Below, piece by piece: positions 11,260 to 23,044 of a DNA stretch of 64,000 nt (the first letter of the stretch is position 1; every line of letters begins with the position of its first letter). Below the pieces are notes generated by a model. That model did not search any database. It saw only the letters and a program-made list of their open reading frames with translations, and was not told the origin of the DNA. A program made the translations under genes and the position numbers. The DNA is from Phragmites australis (taxonomy: Eukaryota > Streptophyta > Magnoliopsida > Poales > Poaceae): positions 33,048,001 to 33,112,000 of the forward strand of contig NC_084921.1 in NCBI RefSeq assembly GCF_958298935.1. Reading direction: 5' to 3'.

Positions 11260-12267
11260 CTGACTATGTTTGATGATTGCTCTAGATATTACAAAGGATG
11301 TGAAGCATGCCAAAAGTTTGGTGATATACAATTAGCTCCTCCTTCTATGTTACATCCTATTATCAAACCATGAGCGTTTTGTGGATGGGCTTTAGATTTC
11401 ATCAACCAAATTTATCCTTCATTTTGTAAAGGTTATCGCTTTGTCTTGGTTGCTATAGATTATTTTACAAAGTGGACCGAGACCATTCTATTGAAGAACA
11501 TGACACATAAGGAGATAATTAAGTTTATTTTATAGCATATTATTTATAGATTCGGTATCCCACAAACTTTAACTACCGATCAAGGTTCTTCTTTTATTTC
11601 TCATCAAGTGCGTGAATTTGCAGAATCATTTAGAATTAAGCTTCTCAATTCATCACCATATTATGCTCAGGCCAATGGGCATACCGAGTCAAGCAATAAA
11701 ACTTTGATTAAGATCATAAAAAAGAAAATAGAAGAATATCCGAAAAGATGGCATGAGGTTTTGAGTGATGCATTGTGGGCTCATCGCATATCTAAGCATA
11801 GTCCTACCAAAGTTACTCCTTATAAGTTAGTGTACGGACAAGAAACCATTTTGTCCATTGAGGTAAATCTTGGCTTGTTGAGAGTGGCGCGCTGAGAGTG
11901 GCACGACAAAATGACTTATCGACCGTGGATTATTATAATGCTATGGTAGATAGGATAGATGATCTTAGTGATGAAATGCTTAAATCTTTGAGAGAGATTA
12001 AAAAAGATAAGCTGAGGGTAGCTAAAGCCTATAATAAGATAGTGAAGGCAAAAATCATTTGAAGTGGGAGATTTAGTTTGGAAGACGACTTTACCTATTG
12101 GGCCTAGGGATAATAAGTTCGAAAAATGGTCTCCTAGTTGGCAAGGTCCTTTTAAGAATGCAGGGATTGTACCTAGAAATTTGTATATGTTGCAGTATTT
12201 ACAAGGAGACAAGTTGTCTAGAGCTCTCAATGGGAAATACTATCTAAGTGTTTGGCAAGATGCTTAA
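11260..12267 (+). pseudogene. Element B integrase
   Basis: The order of motifs is that of a gypsy integrase. First comes the end of the zinc-binding segment (YYKGCEACQKFG, about 11290). The core follows with WALDFINQIY, YFTKWTE, TTDQGSSF and ANGHTESSNK, carrying the three catalytic acids D, D and E. Then come YPKRWHEVLSDALWAHR and YKLVYGQETILS. The C-terminal tail (12064-12267) ends GKYYLSVWQDA. In-frame stops at about 11372 and 11535 and a shift near 11895 inactivate it. Codon use is AT-rich, unlike element D. Confidence 0.85.
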
Positions 12268-12492
12268 GAAGAGAGGTAAGCATACATGGCCGATGTAATT
12301 TACCATCATCTTAAGACAAAGTTATACATGACCGATGTACTTACCATCGCCCTTAGAATATGTACACATGGCCAGTATGTTGTTTATATCGTCCTAAGTG
12401 GTAATCAAAATAGATAATGGGCTATTCATGATTATACTATATGAAAATATTTTTCGATACGCAACCTTTACCAAAAAGAAATAGAGGACATA

Positions 12493-13557
12493 TGTTGATA
12501 GCAAAAAATAGCATGACCTAGGTTTTTTTGAATGCTGGATAGTCTGGTGAAGGAGCCATTTAGTCGCCGAACTATCCGATGCTTATAGGATTGATTCGTG
12601 CTGAAAACATGCTTTCTGGAAAAAAATAGTCTGGCGGGGTGTCTTGTGGTCATTGGACCATCTGGTGAACGCAATGATTTTTTTCTTACAACATGACATG
12701 TTCTCTGGAATAATTGCTCCGGCGATACACTCGGGTGAACGACGGACCATCCGATGAGTTAAGACTGATTTCTTGAGGGAAAAATTACTCTCTGCAAGAA
12801 TTAGTCCGGCAAGGGTTCCAATGTCAACGTTGGATCATCCGGTGCTTGTATTTCAAATCTTGCAGTTGAATTTTCTCTTTGGAAAATTTAGTCTGGTGAA
12901 TACTTCGGTGAGTTCGTTCGCAAACGCCGGACTATCCGATGTGAACAAGTGGGTTTTCTCGCAGAGAGTTTGCTCTCTAGAAATATTAGTCCGGTGAATA
13001 CTCCAGTGAGTTCATTTTCAATACTGGACTATCCGGTGTATATTAGGAAAGAATTCGAGGTCTAGCCGAGTTGAATTTGCCGGATGTTCTGGTGCTTAGA
13101 AATTTGTGCTCATCGGACCATACGACGTTCAGTCCAAGTCCGCTTCGAAGTGGATTCGTAGATCTGTTTGAATTCTTGTCATGTTTTTGGCCGAATAGGA
13201 CGTGTTTGCATAGGTGTTAGGATAGAGAGTTCTATTTCTATAAGACAAAGTTCAAGCCTCCCTATAATAGTTGAAGGGGTAGAGGTTGATTTCAACAATT
13301 CAGTCAATCACAAGAATTACATATACTTTTGTTCTACTTTACTTTTGTGCACTTTAGGGTAGTTCTTCGCTGCTACTTTGGATTTTCGTTAATTTACTTT
13401 ATTGATTTACTTGTAAATCGTCCGAACGGCAATCCTCAAGGTTACCGATCGAAATTCTTTGCTTGTTTGCTCGTAAACAAGTCGTGTGTCGTTGCGAAAA
13501 ACAATAGTTATCTAGGATGGATTCGTATTGCATGGGTTGCCAAATCCCATGCCAACA
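12493..13557 (+). repeat. 3' LTR of element B
   Basis: The element's coding part ends at 12267. A purine-rich run (AAAAAGAAATAGAGGACATA, 12473-12492) precedes TGTTGATAGC, and the block ends GCCAACA at 13557, giving TGTTG...CAACA termini. Between them lie several copies of a motif built from AGTCCGGTGAA and CCGGACTATCCGATG. The boundaries rest on this layout because no second LTR is in the window. Confidence 0.62.
12530..13135. repeat. Degenerate repeats with inverted TAGTCCGG/CCGGACTA motifs
   Basis: Five to six loosely spaced copies of a unit of roughly 100-130 bp contain a TAGTCYGGYG half and, 35-60 bases later, a CCGGACTATCCGATG half. The two halves are inverted relative to each other, so each unit could fold. 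They lie within the inferred LTR of element B. Confidence 0.7.
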
Positions 13558-14040
13558 ATATCTTTTTCTCTAATGCTGCGTTTTTCTGGCAAAACAACTG
13601 GAGATGAACTTGCAACCAGCTGCAGCATGTGCCTCATCAGAATGCCACAGATTAAAGAAAGGGGCGCATAATGTTCTGGATCTGGATGCATGCATTTAGT
13701 ATGCAAAGTAGGCCTCCCTCATCCTTAATCAGGGTTAAGCTGATCACAACTCTCAATCAGCAATATATCTGCATGGCATGCATGGTGCCACAGGATAATT
13801 AAGCATTTCTCAGATGCGTGTGAGATTCTTCTGCTACATCTTCAGCTGCATGCATGCCCTAATGGCATTTGTTTCGGCCATGTCCCCATCACCATGACAC
13901 TATCACCCTGCTGGGCCCTGACAGATCACTTGACACCCTGCCACTGCTGCTGCTACTATATCTTTACATAGCTTGGGGAGGCTTTTTAATTAGGATCCAA
14001 TGGTTGTTAGTCAGTGACCAGTCTATGCAGGCATCCATGC
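13558..14040. other. Unassigned intergenic sequence
   Basis: No coding region or transposon termini were found. The stretch contains several CATGCATG-like RY motifs (for example around 13688, 13776 and 13850) and is of mixed composition. It may be a relic of unique intergenic DNA between element B and the MITE. Confidence 0.3.
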
Positions 14041-14215
14041 CAGTGGCGGGCGTAATATTTTAACAATGTGTACATATAGCTAGTTAGAAATTTTGTTCAA
14101 TAATCTCTGAAGAAAAGGGTGAAGGCGAAATTAAAAAATATGATGTATACTTAAGTTTTTTAAAAAAAAATAAGTGTACATGGGTACACCCTTACCCTCG
14201 GTAGGCCCGCCGCTG
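14041..14215. mobile_element. hAT-like MITE (175 bp)
   Basis: Terminal inverted repeats CAGTGGCGGGC (left) and GCCCGCCGCTG (right) match at 10 of 11 positions. Flanking octamers ATCCATGC (14033-14040) and ATCCATGG (14216-14223) agree at 7 of 8 positions. An 8-bp duplication and CAG-type termini are the hallmarks of the hAT superfamily. The interior is AT-rich and non-coding. Confidence 0.8.
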
Positions 14216-15370
14216 ATCCATGGAGAGGCTTGACCTGGCCATAGGGTGGTCCGGTTGTGCTTGTTGAAGGGATCAAAACCATGAAAGAGAAGGCAACTGT
14301 AGAGGCCTTGCTTGTTGATGGATTCCTTCGAAGGAAAGAAAGTGGAATGGAAGCAAGGCTAGGAGCTATATATTTAAAATGCACGTCCTAGGAAGAATAT
14401 TATTGTACTGCTCCAATATTTTCTTAGAAAGTTGGAACGGATCAACCTTCATTATGCTATTACTATTTCTTTTATCTTTTTCGGAAGTCACACTTTTGTG
14501 AGGTTTTTTTTTCAACCACTATATCCAATTTGTAGATATCCGTATCAAACTGCTCCGCGGACACCTGGACAAAGTAACAAGAAGTTGAATTTTTTCTAGT
14601 AAGAGTCTCACAGCTCTGAATGCCATCGCGTTTCAGGCCGGCGAGCATATCTACGGTAGCAAAAACAACATGAGCCATTGGATACGTATCGAACATCTAA
14701 ACGCGCCATTTCACCAGCACTTTGTGATTCTTCGTGTTTTGGAGTTTTCCCTCGCACGCCGCAGGCCGCAGCAGCAGCTTAGCACTGTCAACCTGAGATC
14801 GCCGTCCTCCTTGCCGTCTGCCCCTGATCTAAATGAGGAGTGGCGCCAGAACCTTCTCCACCTCCTCCTGAGTCGAAGCTGACCTGAGCTCCCGCAGCCA
14901 CACCTCCTCGTTCCTCCTAGCTGCTCGCCCGCGCCTCTACGCCAACCTCCACACCGACCTGCCGCTACAAGCCACCACTGCCTGAGGCGAGACCACAATG
15001 AGCTTCACCAGGAGTGATTTTGAAAGACTTCTATCCTCTTCGGCCTAGGGAACCTCACAACCTCTTCTTTTTCCTCTCTCTCCCTCCGTAGCACACCATC
15101 GTCGTCGACCTGCACGCCACCGTCCGCCATTAGCGAGCTGAGCTCGCCGTTGTGCATGTCGCCACCGACCCCTCAAATGGGTTCCCCGTCGCGCGCTGGG
15201 CCTATTGGTACCATTCTTCGGCCGAGGCTTGCCGCCGTTGGTCGCTGACGACCGGTCAAAATCCAGTCAACGTCGATCCCCTCCTATTGATTTTGACCGA
15301 GGGAAGCGATTTTGACCCGGTCCAATGGGTCCTGGACCCACAGACCAGTGAAGGGCTAGGTTGATCTGAG
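14216..15370. other. Unassigned region with a GC-rich block
   Basis: 14216-14700 is mixed sequence without a recognisable feature. 14700-15370 is GC-rich with open frames on both strands (up to 95 codons), low-complexity Arg/Gly/Leu/Pro content and no domain that I recognise. It could be a decayed captured gene fragment, a promoter, or part of an LTR. Nothing decides between these. Confidence 0.3.
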
Positions 15371-16440
15371 CATAAAAAAGGTATTTAGGGATTAATGGAT
15401 TTAGGAAATAATTAAGAAATGTAGAAAACAATAATTATTCTATTATTAAATTCGGCTGAAAACTTGTAAAATTCATAGAAAAATTATTAGAGCTCAGAAA
15501 AATACGAAACTAATTTTGTCGAGTTTGTATTACTGGTGTCTACATGATAAAAAAAAACTTGCACCAATGAAATGTACACTGAATTATCTTTATTTCATTA
15601 ATTAGGCTATAATTTGTTAATTCTATAATGAAATTATGAAATACTAAAAAAATGTGAAACTAATTTTGTTAATCTTAGTTTGTCATGCTCTGTACCAAAA
15701 AATTAGAGATCAATCATGAAATGCACGTTTAGCACTGATTCTTAGTTAACCTTGTTTAAGCCTTTTAAACTTGATTAGTTTATACAAAAATAATAAAAAT
15801 CATAAACTGTGAAACTATTTTTAGATATTCTGCGCGACATTCAACTTCAACCTGGCGGCCTCTGCACACAAAACCTCCGATGTATCAGAAAAAAAACCTT
15901 TTTTACAGTATGGGAATTTGGCCCAATAGTTCATTTTCCTTTTTAGCAAAATTCTTTTTATTTCTACCTGCTCAAGGTATTCATCATTTGCAGTAGAATG
16001 ATAACAAACTCGTGTATAGGGAACTAGATTAGCTTAGCTACCTATCTAATTTATTGTAGATATTCTGGGATCCGCGATTGGTGGCCGGACAACATTTCCA
16101 TACTAGTTTTTATATATGTTGCATATAGTATTATTATCATGATGCTGTACATACAACATTATATATTTTTGGACTTATTTTTTGCTTTACATCATTGCTT
16201 ATCTCTGTTTAGTGCCATTTGATACCTTTGTGTGCTATTTGAAACTCATACAGAGTGCATCTCTACGGAGAAACTGATAATAAAATACAATATAACATTA
16301 TTTCCTTCTTACATAATTTAGCCAATGAATTCTTCTCAACGCGACAAATGACTCCGGATCAAAGAGAGGCCTATTTGCAGAGAAACTGTGAATATAAAAG
16401 GATGAGATGAGATGGCACTGCACCTACAAGAAGTAACACT
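15371..16440. other. AT-rich sequence with a two-copy degenerate repeat
   Basis: Two segments share GAAACTAATTTTGT followed by GTTTGT or AGTTTGTCATG and a short A-rich run (about 15506 and 15656), suggesting a diverged duplication of about 150-165 bp. No coding region is seen. The last three bases (ACT) are the left target duplication of the CACTA element. Confidence 0.35.
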
Positions 16441-16610
16441 CACTATTGCAGTATCTCTTATCACTGCTAGCTCTAAAACCTCATTCACTGTCGGTTTTGG
16501 AGCCGGAGTAAGTAACGAACAGTGATAATCGGAGACTATTACTACTGGCACGGAGGACCAGCAGTGAAAGATGTTTTCACTGTCTGCTGGAGCCTTCGGC
16601 TGGCAGTATT
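16441..16610. repeat. CACTA left subterminal repeats
   Basis: Several direct and inverted copies of short motifs around CACTGTCGG, CAGTGATAATCGG and CAGCAGTGAAAG crowd the first 170 bases, as in the transposase-binding subterminal regions of En/Spm elements. They are less regular than at the right end. Confidence 0.75.
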
Positions 16611-17503
16611 TTGCCTCTCGGGCCTCCCTCCCCTCTCTTCCCTGTCCTCCCTCTCTCTGTCCTCCCTCTCTCTCCTCGATCTCTTCGTCTCTCTCCCTCT
16701 TAACACATGTATACAATGAGACATATATTTAATATGAATCAATAATAAAGGCACCTTTATTAATACATAGTAATTCATATCATACAATGAAAGTGCTAGG
16801 TATTAACAAACATATATATACATGATAGTTCTCATAGGTCACCCCTAAAAAGTTGGTCGATTTGAGCTAATCCAGTATCCCTTTACCTCTCCCACGATGA
16901 GGACCGTGTCTCCACATAGATGGTTGATGGCGTGCGTATGTCTGGGGACGCCGGGGGGTCGATGGTGATGTAGCAGAGGACCCAACCACGCTTGATCAAC
17001 CGTAGTGTCTCCTATGCTCCAGGCTCGCCGGCGTGTCAAAGATGTCGAAGTCGGACGCCTGAATGCCACTACAGTTTGAGCCTTCGGCGTGTCAAAGATG
17101 AGGATCACGTCTCCGCGTAGACAGCTGATGGCGTGTGTATGTCCGACGACACCGGGGGCGATGGTGGTGTAGCAGAGGACCCGACCACGCCTGATCGACC
17201 GTAGTGTCGCCTATGCTTCAGGCTCACCAACGTGTTAAAGACATCGAAGTCGGACTCCTGAACGCCACTACTGTTTGAGCCTTCGGCCTCCTCCACAGCG
17301 CACTGACGGGCCACCTTCTCATGCTCATCCACAACACATTTATGGGCCAGCCTCTTGTCCTCCTTCTCCTAGGCATGCTTATGGGATCGTTCTTCTTGCT
17401 CCTCCACAGCGCACAGCTGACGGGCCAGCCTCTCACCCTCCTCCTCCTGGGCACGCTTACGGGCAGCTGCTTCTTGCTCATCCTTCGCATCATCGTTGGA
17501 AGG

Positions 17504-19180
17504 TCATTCTGTTGAAGAATCATTCGACGGTACCAACTCCGAAAGCTGGTTGAAGGCCACAACAGGATTCTCCGGACCAGGTGCACTGACAGCGCGTGCA
17601 CTTCTACCATGGCTTCTTCGAGGCCATGGCTGGGGAGGTGAACTTCTTCTAGGAGATGGCTGAGGAGAGGGAGATCTTCGAGGCAACGACGGCCTAGGGT
17701 GTCGTGGAGAGTAAAGGTTCTCGGTATGGTTCCTTGGTGGAAACACTATGTAGGTCTTCTCCCATGCGATGAATGCATGCTCGTTCTCTCCTATAGTGGT
17801 CACCCCCTCCTCTCCGAGGTCACCTCAACATGACGGTACTGGTCAACTACCTCATTTACTTCGACCATGGCATAGCCCTCTGATATCGGACGTCCGTGAA
17901 AATGTTCATGGGACCCGAGGGGATAAGCCACGCTGAAAGCCACCTTGATGTCAATGTTTCTAGCACCAATGTGTAGTTCACATGGTGTCCATGCTGTGAT
18001 GAGGCCCATGGGATAAGTGATGGGGTTAGCTCCCAGAACTCCCGTGGACACACAACTACTCCGACGACCACCGGAGCTCAAGCACACAACATTAGGAGAT
18101 GCTGTCGGTCATTTCTATTCGCTCATAATGGCGCCTCGTTGATGCATGAGAGCTTGCTGTACTGCTTGTGATATCTTTTCCTCTGTATATTTCCTCTCCT
18201 TTTGTAGCGCTTGTTCAAGCATTTCCATCATCCTAGCTTGTTGTGTCTCTCGTCCTGCATCTCTCTATACTTGGGATCTCTTTCGACTCTTGAAACTATC
18301 GACGTCACCCGAGAATCCATATTTCCAACCAATCACCTCAACTCCTCGTGTGCGACCACCGTACTCCTTGTTTTCTAATGCCAAGGTGAGCTCATCCCTA
18401 TCCCTGCCTGGCTTGAAAGAGCCATGTGCAGACTGTTCGTGGGCTTCCGCAAGTTTGCAACAGTTTGCGTCACTTCCTGGGCTTTGGAGGTCGTAAAGCA
18501 TAAGCTTCCATCATACGAGTAAGAAGCACCCCTTCCAAGAAGGAAGTGCGTCGATCGTTCGCTCCAGCCCTTCGTCTCAGGCCTCACACCTCTCTCTCAC
18601 AGTTCATCTAGCTATTGTTGTCACTACCATTCTTTCCTCACGTACCCATGACTGCGGACTTTGTGAGTGTAGAGGTTCTTCTTCGAGTTTTCTTTGTTCA
18701 CCTCACCCAATCTCTATGCTTCTTCCGATAACTTATACTCTGCAAAGGCTTGCCAATGATCTTCCAGTTGCAATCATTTGCTGAAATCTATTGTTGTATC
18801 TTTTTATACATAGGTTCTATTTAGTGTGACCTTCCAATTCTTAAATGAAAGACCCATAATCCTTATCACCTTACGCTTAACTACGTCCATATCTATCTCG
18901 CAGAGAACTCGAACATCTCTAATATGACCATAGGATGTCGTTCTTGATTGAATCAAGAACCACGTGCGGATCACTTCGTTTGCTAGTCTAAAATCTGTAG
19001 CTGATGGGCACGTGATCCTTAATAGCTATTCTATAGACTAAGTTGTATGACCCGAGAACTCTCTCTGGTGCAGTTGGCTCTCCTGCTGGTGAGACATCTG
19101 TGATCACAAATCATCCCGTAGGCATCTTCGAGGGACCTTGGGTACGACGCAGCTCCTGGGATTGCTCATTGTCGTGACCC
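17504..19180 (-). pseudogene. TNP1-like (Transposase_24-type) CACTA protein remnant
   Basis: On the minus strand, broken frames give in order: near 18730 RLGEVNKENSKKNLYTHK; near 18530 LLGRGASYSYDGSL; at 18265-18501 DRDELTLALENKEYGG with GRTRGVEVIGWKYGF; at 17800-18087 RPISEGYAMVEVNEV; and at 17504-17803 TTIGENEHAFIAWEKTYIVF. This order is that of the accessory TNPA/TNP1-type protein of grass CACTA elements, which binds the subterminal repeats. Intron-like gaps and stops separate the pieces. The start is not identifiable. The Pro/Arg-rich tail at about 17600-17700 is low complexity. Confidence 0.72.
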
Positions 19181-20616
19181 TCAAGAGCATCATACATTTG
19201 CGCATAAGAGAAAAAATATTAAGAACTTATACGATAATGTGCCAAGCAGATGCATTCTTCTACTTATGAATTACCTCATTACCTCCATAGGAGTCTGTAT
19301 GGTCCAGATTGAGGTAGTGGCTTGAGCTACCTTCTTCAATGTTTGACGGTGGCACTACAACTCCTTCTGGCACCTGGGCCAAATCGGTGGTTGGTGGTGC
19401 CATCCCTTTCTGAAAGTTCTGCATACAATGACGACGAACGGTTGAGTATTCTACATATAGAGAGCTAAGAAAGGAGGGAGATAGAGATAAAGCCGACAAA
19501 AGAGGCTGTCGAAAGAGAGATAACCATTAAGGAGTGGATAGATAGAATGCATACACATACAATATTGTAATTGAGTACATTATGACTACATTTAACAAAA
19601 ATAAGTCACATCTTACGTAGCAAAATAGGCACAAATATACACAAAGGTACTGACAAGTGACACATTGATCTTACAAGTCACGTCATATTATATAGCAAAA
19701 TAATGATTACAACAAGAACTAAGATTACGGCATCTTTACACGTGAAATCAAATTTCTCCTTATTTTCAAAGGTAGCCAATTTTAGCTCGGCTTGGATGTC
19801 TTAATTGTTGTATGTCACAACAGCTTCCTATTTGGACTTGTGTAATAACCATCACAGTCGAGCTTTGCATTCATATGCATGGTCTCTAATTTCATCATTT
19901 GCAAAAACAAAAACAAGTACGAAAATATTGCAATTTTTAATAGAACACATAACAAGGGTAAAAAAAAAGAAATACGACCTTAGTGTATAGCAAGAACTGG
20001 ACAGTAGGTGCATAAAAGTGCTCCCAAGAAATGAATAACAATTGGCAACAGGACAATCAAGGTCTTGCCCCCTAATTGTTCTATTGAGTACATCAACAAC
20101 TGGACAATTTACTAAGTTCTCATCTAGTTATTAGAACCTGGACAGAATTATCAAAAATCACACAATATCATCATGGACAGTACTGCTGTACCAAATTAGA
20201 GAGCACAGATTATGAAAAGGACAAGCAATTTCCTACCAAGACAGAAATAGAGACTGTACATCAGGATTCAAACAAGTAATGACAGAACAAAACGGATGAA
20301 TCAACTTTGTTATCCAGAATCTGATATGCTAATCAATCTCAAAACCTACAGTAGCATACCATCCAGGGATCATATTATAATAGGTACCCCACTGTAGAGA
20401 CAACACAATAAATATGTCTCGGTATATAAGTACAGACCAACAAGGACCATCAACAAGTCTCACCAGGGGCTACAACAAATATCAGACAACTAGAGAATCA
20501 CAGGTCTAAACTATTGTACTCAGTAAATTATCTAGTCTTAATGTATCAATTCATCATCGAGCAAAGGGAATATGTACCAGTACTGTCCAGAACAGAAGAG
20601 AGGAAAATACTCATAA
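19181..20616. other. CACTA interior without recognisable coding domain
   Basis: A minus-strand frame of 79 codons (19260-19499, LDHTDSYGGNEV in its C-terminal part) may be a 5' exon of the TNP1-like gene. The rest is AT-rich and resembles an intron. No other feature is seen. Confidence 0.35.
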
Positions 20617-20880
20617 GCATCATTTGAACACACAAAAGGACAGAGGTAGCATATGTTCTTATCATTTGAACACACAAAAGGATCGGGGCAACATATCTGT
20701 TCTTATCATTTGAACACACAAAAAGACCACAAGCAGCATCTGTTCTTATCATTTGAACACACAAAAGGACCGATGTAGCATATCTTTTCTTATCATTTGA
20801 ACACATAAAAGAACCACAAGCAGCATCTGTTCTTATCGTTTTAACACACAAAAGGACCAGCACACAAGCATCTATTCTTA
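20617..20880. repeat. ~43-bp tandem repeat inside the CACTA element
   Basis: Six head-to-tail copies share TATCATTTGAACACACAAAA followed by GGACC and AGCATCTGTTCT. Spacing is 42-46 bp and later copies are more diverged. A minus-strand frame across it repeats Ser-Phe/Leu-Cys-Val-Gln-Met blocks only because of the repeat. Confidence 0.9.
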
Positions 20881-20939
20881 AACACACAAGCAGCCGACCA
20901 TAAATCAGTACGAACTTGCGCTGAAGCCCTAGAAATCAG

Positions 20940-21260
20940 AGGGGAGAAGGAGATGGAGGGGTAGCTAGGAGGACTATCTTGATGTAAGGGTGGTTGTCCA
21001 CGGTGATGACAGCGGTGGACGAGGGCACAAGGCATGGCAGCGCGGGCTCGTCGGCATTGCGATGCTTGTCGGGGTGGAGGTGACGGGCTCCTCGGCATCA
21101 GGGTGGTGGTCCTCGGCAACGCGACGGTGGACGAGGGCGCAGTGCACGGTAGCACGGGCTCCTCGACGTCAGGAAGCTCGACGACGGTGGCGATGGACGA
21201 CAGCGTGGGCTCCTCGGCGTTGGGAGGCAATTCGGCGGAGGGCACATGCTAGGAAGGGGA
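20940..21260. other. GC-rich block next to the internal CACTA motif cluster
   Basis: The block is strongly GC-rich with open frames on both strands (plus 105 codons, minus 134 codons) but no recognisable domain. In CACTA elements the first exon and promoter region lie just inside the 5' subterminal repeats. A second GC-rich block at 22600-22910 sits the same way beside the right end, so this one may be a duplicate or a second element's 5' region. Confidence 0.4.
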
Positions 21261-21304
21261 GGGATTTTCTAAGTGTCAGAGGGCGCAAGCGTCGAACACT
21301 TTTT

Positions 21305-21490
21305 TAGGGGAGGACTTTCACTGCTGGCTCAAGATGAAGATCAGCAGTGAAAGGGGATCTTCACTGCCGGCTCAGTAGAATAACCGACAGTGAAACATAT
21401 TTCACTGCCAGCCTAAGAAGTCCACCAGCAGTGAAACAACTTTCATTGCCCATCGAATATATTCACCGGCAGTGAAATCCCTTTTATTGT
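21305..21490. repeat. Internal cluster of CACTA subterminal motifs
   Basis: Alternating CACTGCYGGC and GCCGGCAGTGA-type motifs occur eight or so times in 185 bases, in direct and inverted order, like the terminal arrays but 1.85 kb inside the right end. No CACTA terminus is visible beside it. Confidence 0.8.
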
Positions 21491-22033
21491 AGGTCCGGGG
21501 TGCAAAAATTTATTTTAGCTGCGCACGTACCCGTCGAGACTTGAACCCACGACTTGCCCCAAGTAAGATCGAATAATTAAACCGATATGTAACTCAAGTG
21601 TTTTCGAATTAATTTTTTACTATCTATGTTTATTAACATTCTGTTAACCTAAAATCCTAATACAAAAAATTTATTCAATTTTCTAATTCAATAAAAAATT
21701 AAAATAAATATGGTCATACATAAGTTTCTATATTGGGGCTTGCTATATATCTTAATTTTATCAATAAATAGTTTAAATCATTAAAAATTAAAAATAAATA
21801 TGCTCATAATTATAGCTAATGTAAATCATGTAATATGCAAATAGCAATATGCTAATGCTATTGCTAATTCATTAAAAATCAAAAAGAGTAATACATAGCA
21901 ATAGTGCTTGTGCTATTGCTAATTTATTAAAAATTAAAAAATCAATATGCTCAATAATAAAGACATCTTCCACCATAAACTACAAATTGAAGCTTCCATA
22001 ACATAAGTGATGTATAATTGCATCGAAATAATT

Positions 22034-22297
22034 TCATACATAGTAATTAATACAATTTAGATACTTTGTCTTGACGATTTGTCCTTCATTATGATCATAG
22101 CATATATATGGAGGTCCGTTGGTATCTTCCATGAGACCTAGGTCGATATCCTCTTTGAAAGGAGATAGCGCGTCGAATTGATTGTAGTCGTCCTCGTCAA
22201 CGACATTCTCCACTTCGACAATCTTTCTTTTTTTCTTGAAGAACCATATGGTGCTCCTCCTTGTTAGGCAGGTCTGATGAGTTTTTGTTGGTGCCAT
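22034..22297 (-). pseudogene. C-terminal fragment of a TNP2-like CACTA transposase
   Basis: The minus strand reads KRKIVEVENVVDEDDYNQFD, then ALSPFKEDIDLG and YDHNEG. This corresponds to the last exon of plant TNP2/TNPD-type transposases, where a KRxIVGVENVVDE-x-NQFD tract ends in an acidic tail. The catalytic body should lie to the right on this strand, but only about 1 kb remains before the element's end and no transposase core is there. The fragment therefore marks a large internal deletion. The recognition is by pattern memory. Confidence 0.6.
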
Positions 22298-22601
22298 CTA
22301 TAGAAATTTTCTTTATTATTCAACCCTTACATGCATGATATACATATAGAGATGTAGTGCATGAAATTTTCTAAAGAGCGATAAAGTGCATCGAAATGGA
22401 ATGAATGAAATGTCATGAGATGTGATCCAAATGACATGAAATACGGTAGAGATGTAGTGCATGAGGTTATAAATGCAGTAGAATCACATGAATTAGAGTT
22501 CATTTGCCCACTTAATTAACCAAATTACATGGTTGCTGTTTTTAAATCCAAAATTATATTCCTTTTGGTATTTTTTGGATTTTCTGACTTTGACTGGTTG
22601 C

Positions 22602-22990
22602 CAGTGGCGGAGCTTGGCTGGGGAGGGGTTTCCAAAAATGTTCAACGGACTATGGTGAAATCGTTTGAGGGGTCGACGGTGGCATGTACGGCGGCAAGCA
22701 CAGCCGGTGGCGACCATGGTAGGCGGTGGAGCTAGGCCGATGGTGGTGGCACGTTGCAGAGGGAGAGAGTGAAAGAGAAGGGAGCGGTGAGGTTCCTTGG
22801 ACTATGGTGAAGCTCATCGTGCATTCGGCTTGGGCAGAGGCTGCTCATGGTCCAAAGTTCGTCGGCGAGGTGGGCGAGCTTGCGGTGGCGATCGGTGGAG
22901 CACTAGACTGACGACGGCCTACGATCGAACTAGTGCGCGTAAAAGATTGGGTATGACACTGTAAAACTCACCGAGCAATGAAATTAGACG
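22602..22990. other. GC-rich block near the CACTA right end, with a lone CAGTGGCGGAGC
   Basis: It begins with CAGTGGCGGAGC, similar to the terminus of the hAT-like MITE at 14041, but no matching opposite end is found. The following GC-rich stretch (to about 22910) may be the 5' exon or promoter region of the CACTA element. It has no recognisable protein domain. Confidence 0.3.
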
Positions 22991-23044
22991 GAAAGAGCTC
23001 AGAAGAGGTGATGCATCTGTGACAGCAACGAAGGTCGCTAGGGA

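Larger units (their letters stand above)
7244..13557 (+). mobile_element. Ty3/gypsy retrotransposon B, 5'-truncated, interrupted
   Basis: The plus strand carries, in order, a gag-like region with the grass 'putative gypsy type transposon' domain (PF04195-like), reverse transcriptase with YIDD, RNase H, integrase with its D, D and E residues, a C-terminal tail ending YYLSVWQDA, and a 3' LTR at 12493-13557. Protease and most of gag are missing between about 8180 and 8310. A solo LTR (9542-10609) splits RNase H. No 5' LTR is visible: the left side abuts element A. Many stops show that it is dead. Confidence 0.85.

Noticed and set aside
21530..21570. tRNA-like words (TCGAGACTTGAACCC)
   Set aside because: No cloverleaf arms can be completed around it. 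The same type of sequence is common inside grass CACTA elements.
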